Below are positions 1 through 4,976 of a DNA stretch of 5,781 nucleotides, piece after piece. The position numbers were made by a program, and so were the translations under genes. The notes beneath the pieces were generated by a model that was given only the letters and a program-made list of their open reading frames with translations, was not told the DNA's origin and ran no database searches. The first letter of the stretch is position 1; each line of letters begins with the position of its first letter. Source of the DNA: Phycisphaerales bacterium (GTDB lineage: Bacteria; Pseudomonadota; Gammaproteobacteria; Competibacterales; Competibacteraceae); assembly GCA_014879435.1 (NCBI GenBank), contig JACSSB010000260.1, positions 1-5,781 of the forward strand, read 5' to 3'.

Positions 1-35
1 CATGCGTACGATTACGCTTCGCTAATCGTACCTAG
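1..35 (-). repeat. REP-like palindrome, copy A (inverted)
   Basis: Read on the minus strand, this is the same palindrome as the copies at 74-105 and 485-516. Bases 4-33 are the exact reverse complement of 76-105, and bases 1-33 are the exact reverse complement of 487-519. The arms GTACGATTA and TAATCGTAC close over a GC-GAA-GC tip with one unpaired G. The four bases before the palindrome read CTAG (32-35), where the other copies have GTAG. It faces copy B head-to-head across about 40 bases. The element may extend beyond the left edge of the window. Confidence 0.85.
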
Positions 36-73
36 TGTGCCCGGCATGGGCCAAGACTTGTAACCTGAGGGCT

Positions 74-105
74 GTAGGTACGATTAGCGAAGCGTAATCG
101 TACGC
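74..105 (+). repeat. REP-like palindrome, copy B
   Basis: A GTAG tetranucleotide (74-77) is followed by an imperfect palindrome. Arm GTACGATTA (78-86) pairs with TAATCGTAC (95-103). The inner GCGAAGC (87-93) is a known very stable DNA mini-hairpin, and G94 is bulged. A GTAG-type head, a bulged palindrome and intergenic location are the hallmarks of REP sequences mobilised by RAYT transposases. No RAYT gene is in the window, so that link is inference. The element lies 27 bases before the ATG of the small gene at 133. Confidence 0.85.
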
Positions 106-132
106 TAACATTTATTGAGGTTCATAAGAGAT

Positions 133-408
133 ATGGCTTGGTACCAATGCAGCATCAGAGGCGAAAACTTTCCAGGCGCGATCCTGGGAAAAAAAGGGCT
201 TATCGGCTTCTTCGCCACGCGGGTTGTTGAAGCAGACTCTACGGAGGAAGCAGAGACAAAGGCTCTGGCGAATCTGAAGGAAGAAAAAGAATTGAAGGTG
301 GCGGCCATTCATCGAACTGAGGAGGCTCGCGTGTTCTTTGAAGAAATTACCGAACTGCAACGGAGGCCAATCCACAAACGGGGCGGTTTCACATTCTTCG
401 AACAATGA
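133..408 (+). CDS. Small uncharacterised protein (91 aa)
   Basis: Function unknown. ATG at 133 is preferred because an AAGAG purine run lies a few bases upstream. A TTG at 115 in the same frame would add six residues (MRFIRD), with GAGG just after it rather than before it. The protein begins MAWYQCSIRGENF. It then has a hydrophobic strand-like stretch, GLIGFFATRVVEA (about 28-40), a charged helix rich in E and K (about 42-60), a strand ARVFFEEITEL (about 69-79) and a final GGFTFF. This suggests a beta-beta-alpha-beta-beta fold. The GENF and GFF-TR-VEA pattern with a following EAE helix resembles, from memory, small uncharacterised proteins of other proteobacteria. No signal peptide or membrane segment is visible. 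A hand count gives about 49% GC over 181-300, against about 65% over 1681-1740 in gcvPB. It stands alone, converges on the operon to its right and is bracketed by REP-like copies. The coding call rests on the coherent protein-like composition and the pattern resemblance. Confidence 0.65.
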   Translation: MAWYQCSIRGENFPGAILGKKGLIGFFATRVVEADSTEEAETKALANLKEEKELKVAAIHRTEEARVFFEEITELQRRPIHKRGGFTFFEQ

Positions 409-413
409 GAGCC

Positions 414-427
414 GTAGGTACGATTAG
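414..427 (+). repeat. Truncated REP-like copy C
   Basis: GTAG (414-417) followed by GTACGATTAG (418-427) matches the first 14 bases of copies B and D exactly. The sequence then diverges to AGTCGTAAAG instead of CGAAGCG. Another GCCGTAGG begins at 438 without the palindrome after it. The copy looks broken or scrambled. It starts six bases after the stop codon of the small gene. Confidence 0.6.
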
Positions 428-453
428 AGTCGTAAAGCCGTAGGCCCGGTATC

Positions 454-475
454 GCGTACGTTTCGCTAACATACC
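454..475 (-). repeat. Degenerate inverted REP-like copy
   Basis: GCGTACG, TTTCGCTAA and a final TACC follow the same order as the inverted copy A, but several bases of one arm are missing and the other arm is altered. On the minus strand it reads GGTATGTTAGCGAAACGTAC. It points head-to-head at copy D, as copy A does at copy B. It can no longer form the full hairpin. Confidence 0.5.
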
Positions 476-484
476 CTAAGAGCC

Positions 485-519
485 GTAGGTACGATTAGCG
501 AAGCGTAATCGTACGCATG
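485..519 (+). repeat. REP-like palindrome, copy D
   Basis: The GTAG head (485-488), arms (489-497 and 506-514), GCGAAGC tip (498-504) and bulged G505 are identical to copy B. Bases 487-516 equal 76-105 without a mismatch. The following ATG (517-519) extends the match to the inverted copy at 1-33 to 33 bases. Copies A and D therefore form a perfect inverted pair around the small gene. Perfect identity suggests recent spread or active sequence homogenisation. Confidence 0.85.
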
Positions 520-541
520 TAGCAAGGAAAATTTATTGCAT

Positions 542-560
542 GATCCCTATAATAGGGATC
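542..560. repeat. Perfect 19-base palindrome
   Basis: GATCCCTAT (542-550) pairs perfectly with ATAGGGATC (552-560) around a single central A. The TATAAT string inside it (548-553) is a by-product of the palindrome and has no recognisable -35 at the proper distance. No T-run follows on either strand, so it is not a classical terminator. Its role is unknown. Confidence 0.7.
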
Positions 561-628
561 GTCACTCCCGCGTAGGCGGGAGTCCAGAGGCGCAAGGATT
601 CCTGGATTCCCGCTTTCGCGGGAATGAC
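561..628. repeat. Short element with inverted ends (MITE-like, CCCGC/GCGGG type)
   Basis: The ends are inverted: GTCACTCCCGCG (561-572) against CGCGGGAATGAC (617-628), 11 of 12 bases matching. Each end is also a hairpin in itself. The left one is ACTCCCGC / GCGGGAGT (564-571 and 576-583) with loop GTAG. The right one is ATTCCCGC / GCGGGAAT (606-613 and 618-625) with loop TTTC. Elements of this type, with the hallmark GTCATTCCCGCG ends and an internal CTGGATTCC, are widespread in proteobacterial intergenic DNA and are often misread as a protein of the HSRVGGSP...FRGND type. No transposase gene is present. Confidence 0.8.
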
Positions 629-651
629 CTTAGCTTATTGACTTGCGGATG

Positions 652-673
652 CTTCCGCCTTTATAGGCGGAAG
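652..673. repeat. Hairpin, 9-bp stem
   Basis: CTTCCGCCT (652-660) and AGGCGGAAG (665-673) form a perfect stem with loop TTAT. On the plus strand it is followed by TTCGCTTTC, and on the minus strand by CATCCGC. Neither is a proper T-run, so an intrinsic terminator is doubtful. It could slow 3' decay of the operon or small-gene transcript, but that is inference. Confidence 0.65.
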
Positions 674-686
674 TTCGCTTTCAAGC

Positions 687-723
687 TCCCTCTCCCTAAC
701 CCTCTCCCGCAAGGGGAGAGGGA
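687..723. repeat. CCCTCTCCC repeat hairpin next to the dgkA stop
   Basis: Two direct copies of CCCTCTCCC (688-696 and 700-708) can each pair with the single GGGAGAGGG arm (714-722), giving two alternative 9- to 10-bp stems. The motif with its GCAAGG centre is a common intergenic repeat in Gammaproteobacteria. It begins 11 bases after the dgkA stop in the direction of the operon and is the first structure met by that transcript. No T-run follows on the minus strand, so Rho-independent termination is not supported. Confidence 0.7.
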
Positions 724-733
724 ATTTAGGCTT

Positions 734-1096
734 TCAGGTGAATAGAAGCAGTAGCCAGATCACACCTGCATTCAGCAGCGCCATGAACACTGCCGCCGAG
801 CCGATATCCTTAGCGCGACCTGATAATTCATGGTGTTCCGGTCCGATGCGGTCTACCACTGCCTCGATACCGCTGTTTAGCAACTCGACAATTACGATCA
901 GCAGCAGGCTGCCGATCAACAATACCCGCTCCACCGCACTGTCACCCAGCCACAACGCCAGTGGAGCGAGTACCGCACACAGCAACCCTTCCTGTCGGAA
1001 CGCTTCTTCGTTACACCAAGCGGCTTTCAGACCAGCCCAAGAGTAGCCCGTGGCGTTGACCAGACGGCGCCAGCCCTTATGATTTTGGAACGCCAT
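734..1096 (-). CDS. dgkA: Diacylglycerol kinase, prokaryotic membrane type
   Basis: An inner-membrane enzyme that phosphorylates diacylglycerol to phosphatidic acid with ATP, recycling diacylglycerol left over from envelope synthesis. The 120-residue protein is close in length and sequence to E. coli DgkA (122). An amphipathic N-terminus is followed by GYSWAGLKAAW (17-27), the conserved EEAFRQE (E30, E36) and three hydrophobic segments (about 37-51, 57-71 and 100-119). The signature is ELLNSGIEAVVDR (71-83) with the catalytic-site E71, N74 and E78, then HELSGRAKDIGSAAV (89-103). The ATG lies five bases after the gcvPB stop. There is no clear Shine-Dalgarno sequence, only weak GAG inside the end of gcvPB, so translation is probably coupled to gcvPB. 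It is the last gene of the operon. It has no metabolic link to glycine cleavage that I know of, so the shared transcription may simply reflect placement. Confidence 0.96.
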   Translation of the reverse strand: MAFQNHKGWRRLVNATGYSWAGLKAAWCNEEAFRQEGLLCAVLAPLALWLGDSAVERVLLIGSLLLIVIVELLNSGIEAVVDRIGPEHHELSGRAKDIGSAAVFMALLNAGVIWLLLLFT

Positions 1097-1101
1097 CGGG
1101 G

Positions 1102-2556
1102 TCAGGACTCAGTCGGCTGCCAAGCCAGATCCATGTCGCGGGCGGCACGAACTTCATCCAGCCGTCGTACCGGCTGATGATGGGGCGCACCCTTGACTTG
1201 CTCAGGGCTACTTTCAGCCTCCTGCTGGATTTGGCACATCGCAGCGATAAAGGCGTCCAGATCTTCCTTACACTCGGTTTCAGTCGGCTCGATCAACAGG
1301 CATTCCGGCACCAACAGCGGAAAGTAGGTCGTCGGCGCGTGATAGCCCAAGTCGAGCAGGCGCTTGGCAAAATCCATGGCGGTAATCCCCAGGGTTTTGG
1401 CCTGACGCTTGAGAGTGATGATGAATTCATGACTAGCCCGCCGCTGCGGAAAGGCTGGCTCAAAACCCGCTTTCACCAGTTCCGCCAACAGGTAATTGGC
1501 ATTGAGCGTGGAATAATCCGCCACTTGGCCCATGCCGGTGCGGCCCAGCAAGAGGGCATAGACATAGGCGCGCAGGACGACACCCGCGTTGCCCATGAAT
1601 GCCGACAATCGGCCGATGCTATGGGGCCGATCAGCCTCGGTCAGCCAGCGATAGCGTTCGCCTTCCTTGCCGACAATGGGAATCGGCAGAAAGGGTTCCA
1701 ACCGAGTATTGACCGCCACCGGTCCCGCACCGGGACCGCCACCGCCGTGCGGCGTGGCGAAGGTCTTGTGCAGGTTGATATGCATTACATCAAAACCCAT
1801 GTCGCCCGGTCGCGCTTTGCCGAGAATGGCATTGAGATTAGCACCATCGTAATAGAGCAGGCCACCGGCTTCGTGGACGATGGCGGCGATCTCGGTGATT
1901 TGCCGCTCGAATACGCCCAGGGTCGAGGGGTTGGTCAGCATCAGCCCGGCGGTCTGTGGTCCCACCGCTTGACGCAAAGCGGCGAGATCGACATCACCCT
2001 GACTATCGGTCGGAATTTCCCGCACGCTAAAGCCGCACATGATGGCGGTGGCCGGATTGGTGCCGTGTGCGGCATCGGGAATCAGAATCTCACGGCGATG
2101 ATGATCATTTCGGGAAAGGTGATAGGCACGGATCATCGCCACTCCGGCGAATTCACCCTGTGCCCCGGCCATGGGCGTCAGCGAAACCGCGTGCATCCCA
2201 GTGACTTCCCGTAGGATCTCTTGCAATTCGTGCAAGCAAGCCAGAAAACCCTGGCTGAGGATTTCTGGTGCCAGCGGATGGCGGGCCAGAAAACCAGGCA
2301 GCGAGGCCAACTGGTGGCAAATCCGTGGGTTGTACTTCATGGTGCAGGAGCCCAGCGGATAGAAATGGGTATCGATGGAAAAGTTTTTTTGCGACAGTCG
2401 GGTGTAATGGCGCACGGCCTGTAATTCCGAAACCTCCGGCAGCGGTGCGGAGCGCTGGCGGCGTAAGGATTCGGGAAGATCGGATAGTGCGTCTTCGGGA
2501 GCGGCGGCGGGGATAACCGCCCGCCGACCAGGGCGGGACTGATCAAAGATCAACAT
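1102..2556 (-). CDS. gcvPB: Glycine dehydrogenase (decarboxylating) subunit 2
   Basis: The PLP-binding half of the P-protein. With GcvPA it decarboxylates glycine and transfers the aminomethyl group to the lipoyl arm of GcvH in the cytoplasm. The 484-residue length is normal for the split form. The N-terminus MLIFDQSRPGRR is typical of the subunit. Visible motifs are FYPLGSCTMKYNP (65-77), the active-site region LTPMAGAQGE (126-135), DAAHGTNPA (161-169), DGAN (237-240) and HINLHKTFATPHGGGGPGAG (259-278), in which K264 is the expected PLP Schiff-base lysine. The ATG lies seven bases after the tpx stop. The Shine-Dalgarno is weak (GAAGTGA, overlapping the tpx end), so translation is probably coupled to tpx. 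All key residues are present and there is no frameshift. Confidence 0.97.
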   Translation of the reverse strand: MLIFDQSRPGRRAVIPAAAPEDALSDLPESLRRQRSAPLPEVSELQAVRHYTRLSQKNFSIDTHFYPLGSCTMKYNPRICHQLASLPGFLARHPLAPEILSQGFLACLHELQEILREVTGMHAVSLTPMAGAQGEFAGVAMIRAYHLSRNDHHRREILIPDAAHGTNPATAIMCGFSVREIPTDSQGDVDLAALRQAVGPQTAGLMLTNPSTLGVFERQITEIAAIVHEAGGLLYYDGANLNAILGKARPGDMGFDVMHINLHKTFATPHGGGGPGAGPVAVNTRLEPFLPIPIVGKEGERYRWLTEADRPHSIGRLSAFMGNAGVVLRAYVYALLLGRTGMGQVADYSTLNANYLLAELVKAGFEPAFPQRRASHEFIITLKRQAKTLGITAMDFAKRLLDLGYHAPTTYFPLLVPECLLIEPTETECKEDLDAFIAAMCQIQQEAESSPEQVKGAPHHQPVRRLDEVRAARDMDLAWQPTES

Positions 2557-2563
2557 GAAGGAA

Positions 2564-3064
2564 TCACTTCAGCGCCGCCAGCGCCGCGTTGTAATCGGGT
2601 TCCTGGGTGATTTCCGGTACCAGTTCGGTGTAGCGCACATGGTTGTTTTCATCCAGCACCACCACAGCGCGCGCAGTCAAGCCAGCCAGCGGCCCATCCT
2701 CCTGCAACACACCGTAATCTTTGGCGAACTTGCGTGAGCGCATCATCGAAAGCGGCACCACATTGACCAGCCCATCGTTGCTGCAAAAGCGCTTCTGCGC
2801 AAAGGGGAGATCGGCGGAAATCACCAGAATGACGGTGTCGGGATGGGCTTTAGCGTGCTCGTTGAACTTATGGGTGGACAGCGCACACACCGAGGTGTCC
2901 AGACTGGGCACGATGTTCAGCAATTTTTTCTTGCCAGCGAAATCGGCCAGGGAGACATCTTTTAGATCGACGGTGACCAGTTTGAAATCGGGCGCAGTGC
3001 TGCCAACGGCAGGTAGCTCGCCATTGGTGTGGACAGATTTGCCAATGAAGGTAATGGTTGCCAT
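2564..3064 (-). CDS. tpx: Thiol peroxidase (atypical 2-Cys peroxiredoxin)
   Basis: Reduces hydrogen peroxide and organic hydroperoxides, normally with electrons from thioredoxin. The 166-residue length is that of the Tpx family. The peroxidatic centre is PSLDTSVC (53-60), with T57 and peroxidatic C60. The resolving cysteine is C94 in KRFCSNDG, and the conserved arginine is in LTARAVVVLD (R132). The N-terminus MATITFIGKSVHTNGELPAVG is standard (here cited only as a family feature). It has no signal peptide, so it is cytoplasmic. The gene sits between gcvPA and gcvPB, 63 bases after the former and 7 before the latter. The upstream gap has a strong GGAGG but no convincing promoter: a TTGACC (complement of 3114-3119) has no -10 at 16-18 bases. 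Co-transcription with gcv is therefore the simplest reading. Confidence 0.97.
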   Translation of the reverse strand: MATITFIGKSVHTNGELPAVGSTAPDFKLVTVDLKDVSLADFAGKKKLLNIVPSLDTSVCALSTHKFNEHAKAHPDTVILVISADLPFAQKRFCSNDGLVNVVPLSMMRSRKFAKDYGVLQEDGPLAGLTARAVVVLDENNHVRYTELVPEITQEPDYNAALAALK

Positions 3065-3073
3065 GAGAAAAGT

Positions 3074-3078
3074 CCTCC
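3074..3078 (-). promoter_or_regulatory. Ribosome binding site of tpx
   Basis: On the minus strand, ACGGAGGAC precedes the tpx ATG, with nine bases between GGAGG and the start codon. It is the strongest Shine-Dalgarno in the visible operon. gcvPA has GGAG (complement of 4490-4493), gcvH has GAGGA (complement of 4949-4953), and gcvPB and dgkA have only weak ones. This suggests independent, efficient translation of tpx. Confidence 0.75.
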
Positions 3079-3127
3079 GTTTAATCGCACTGGGAAAGGA
3101 TAAGCGCGTGTTCGGTCAAGGTTGATT

Positions 3128-4483
3128 TCAGATGAGATCCGCCAGGGCCATCGTATAACGTTGCAGGTCGGTTTCATCACGGGTTTCGGTAGCGCATACC
3201 AGCACGCTGTTCTCCAATTCGGGATAGTCGTCGCTCAGATCGAAACCGCCGAGGATGCCGTGCACCAGCAATCCATCCAGTATTTCCCGCGCCGGGCGCG
3301 GCAGGCGCAATACCGCCTCGTGAAATACCGGTCGATGAAAGACCGAGCGGACTCCCGGAATTTGCGTCAACCGCTCGACCAGCGTGCGCATATTGGCATG
3401 GCAGGTGGCGGCGACCTGTTCCAAGCCCTGTGGGCCGAGCAGTGACAGATACAAGGTGGCGGCAGTAACCATCAATCCTTGATTGGTGCAGATGTTGGAT
3501 GTGGCTTTGGAACGACGAATATGCTGCTCGCGCGCTTGCAGGGTCAAGGTAAAACCGGGTTTGCCGTCCAAATCGACGGTACGACCCACCACGCGCCCCG
3601 GCAACTGCCGCACCCATTCTTTCCGGCAACACAGGAAGCCGAAATAAGGGCCGCCAGAAGCTAATGGCGCGCCGAGCGGTTGACCATCGCCACAGGCGAT
3701 ATCGACGCCCGTTTCACCCCATGCGCCGGGCGGTTTGAGAATCGCCAGTGCGGTGGGATTGACCACCGCGACCGCCAATATATTGTGCTGGTGTGCCCAG
3801 TCGGTCAGCGCGTCTACATCTTCCAGTACGCCGAAAAAGTTAGGCTGCGGGATGACCAGAGCCGCGAAATCCTGTCCGGCATAAGGTGCCAGTGCTTCGC
3901 TGGGGGTATGGCCTCCGGTGGGATCGTAGGGCAATTCCACCAGTTCGATACCCTGATTGTGCACGATGGCACGGGCGACGCGCCGGTACAGCGGATGCAG
4001 GGTCCGAGGCACCAGAATCCGCTTCGACTTGGACTTGCGGTTGGCGCGCACCGCCATCAGCAGTGCCTCGGCTAGCGCCGAGCCGCCGTCGTACAGCGAG
4101 GCATTGGAGATAGCCAGGCCAGTCAGGCCCGCCATCATGCTCTGATATTCGTACAGAACCTGCAAAGTGCCTTGGCTGGCTTCCGGTTGGTAGGGGGTAT
4201 AGGCGCTGTAAAACTCGCCACGGCCGACGATTTCCCACACTGCCGCCGGAATATGGTGCTCGTAGGCACCCGCGCCCAGGAAGCAGAGTGGGCGAGGATA
4301 ATCCGCCGCCCGTGCCTCCATCAGCCGCGTGGCCTGCTGCTCGTTCAGTGCTTCTGGTAGGGAAGGAGGTTCATGGAGCCGCAGTGTCGGTGGGATTTCC
4401 TCGAACAGCGCTTCCAGATTGGGCGCACCGATGGCGTCCAGCATCGTTTGGACGTCATCGGCGGTATGGGGGATAAACGGCAT
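3128..4483 (-). CDS. gcvPA: Glycine dehydrogenase (decarboxylating) subunit 1
   Basis: The N-terminal-half homologue of P-protein, which pairs with GcvPB to form the active glycine decarboxylase. Its 451 residues plus the 484 of GcvPB equal roughly the single-chain enzyme (957 in E. coli). It starts MPFIPHTADDVQTML, as is usual for the subunit. Motifs seen are FLGAGAYEHHIPAAV (68-82), FYSAYTPYQPEASQGTLQ (91-108), ISNASLYDGG (125-134), IPQPNFFGVLED (211-222) and REQHIRRSKATSNICTNQGL (318-337). It has no PLP lysine motif, as expected for this subunit. The ATG is 18 bases after the gcvH stop, with GGAG at a good distance (complement of 4490-4493). The reading frame is intact throughout. Confidence 0.97.
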   Translation of the reverse strand: MPFIPHTADDVQTMLDAIGAPNLEALFEEIPPTLRLHEPPSLPEALNEQQATRLMEARAADYPRPLCFLGAGAYEHHIPAAVWEIVGRGEFYSAYTPYQPEASQGTLQVLYEYQSMMAGLTGLAISNASLYDGGSALAEALLMAVRANRKSKSKRILVPRTLHPLYRRVARAIVHNQGIELVELPYDPTGGHTPSEALAPYAGQDFAALVIPQPNFFGVLEDVDALTDWAHQHNILAVAVVNPTALAILKPPGAWGETGVDIACGDGQPLGAPLASGGPYFGFLCCRKEWVRQLPGRVVGRTVDLDGKPGFTLTLQAREQHIRRSKATSNICTNQGLMVTAATLYLSLLGPQGLEQVAATCHANMRTLVERLTQIPGVRSVFHRPVFHEAVLRLPRPAREILDGLLVHGILGGFDLSDDYPELENSVLVCATETRDETDLQRYTMALADLI

Positions 4484-4501
4484 GATCTGCTCCGCTTCGT
4501 G

Positions 4502-4939
4502 TCACTCGACCAGTTTGGGGCTGGTCAGCGAGCCGGCATCCTCGTCCTCATCTTCGGCGAGGGCGATGGCTTCATACGCGGCTGCGTTCAACAGGCCATT
4601 GAGTGTGGCGGTGGTCTTGATTCGGAAAATCCAGCCCTCGCCGTAGGGATCTTCGTTGATCAGTTCCGGTTTGTCGGCGAGCGCTTCGTTGACCTCGACG
4701 ATCACCCCTTCCAGCGGGCTGTAAATATCAGATGCGGCTTTCACCGATTCGACCACGGCACAACTTTCGGCGGCGGCCACGGCACGACCGATTTCCGGGA
4801 TTTCTACGAATACCAAATCGCCCAGCAAATGTTGGGCATGATCGGTGATGCCTACCGTCACGGTGCCATCGCCATTGGCGCGCGCCCATTCGTGGGATTC
4901 GGCGTAACGCAGGTCAGTGGGAATGTTGCTGCTGCTCAT
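4502..4939 (-). CDS. gcvH: Glycine cleavage system H protein
   Basis: The lipoyl carrier that shuttles the aminomethyl intermediate from P-protein to T-protein and is reoxidised by L-protein. The N-terminal body RYAESHEW, VTVGITDHAQHLLGDLVFVE and the lipoylation site ESVKAASDIYSPLEG (64-78, lipoyl lysine K67) are canonical, followed by NEDPYGEGWIF (95-105). It has 145 residues against about 129 in E. coli. The extra length is a C-terminal tail after AYEAIA, rich in Asp and Glu (AEDEDEDAG) and ending SLTSPKLVE. The ATG is 37 bases after the gcvT stop, with GAGGA ten bases or so upstream (complement of 4949-4953). The TGA stop is intact, and the tail is in frame with normal-looking codons. Confidence 0.97.
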   Translation of the reverse strand: MSSSNIPTDLRYAESHEWARANGDGTVTVGITDHAQHLLGDLVFVEIPEIGRAVAAAESCAVVESVKAASDIYSPLEGVIVEVNEALADKPELINEDPYGEGWIFRIKTTATLNGLLNAAAYEAIALAEDEDEDAGSLTSPKLVE

Positions 4940-4976
4940 GGGTTCGATTCCTCAACGGCGGAAGTTTGGAGGTGAG

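Noticed and set aside
112..405. Minus-strand frame of 97 codons opposite the small gene
   Set aside because: The plus-strand frame has a start with a purine run upstream and a protein-like motif pattern. The minus frame has a low-complexity FFFFL run and no recognisable motif.
1..519. CRISPR array from repeated palindromic units
   Set aside because: Copies are in both orientations, have irregular spacing and lie around a gene. There is no regular repeat-spacer pattern.
548..553. TATAAT as a plus-strand promoter
   Set aside because: It lies in the centre of a perfect palindrome, with no -35 element at a fitting distance and no gene downstream on that strand.
536..745. Plus-strand reading frame of 69 codons containing HSRVGGSPEAQGFLDSRF
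   Set aside because: This is the well-known false translation of the CCCGC/GCGGG intergenic repeat, and it then runs through two further hairpins. It is not a gene.
1177..2214. Long plus-strand open frame of 345 codons opposite gcvPB
   Set aside because: It is an antisense shadow of a GC-rich, strongly conserved gene. Its translation shows no recognisable domain.
3114..3119. TTGACC on the minus strand as the -35 of a tpx promoter
   Set aside because: At 16-18 bases downstream the candidate -10 sequences are TTTCCC, TTCCCA and TCCCAG, which do not resemble TATAAT.
3177..3632. Minus-strand frame of 151 codons inside gcvPA
   Set aside because: It overlaps gcvPA in another frame. The gcvPA translation has full family motifs over the same bases.
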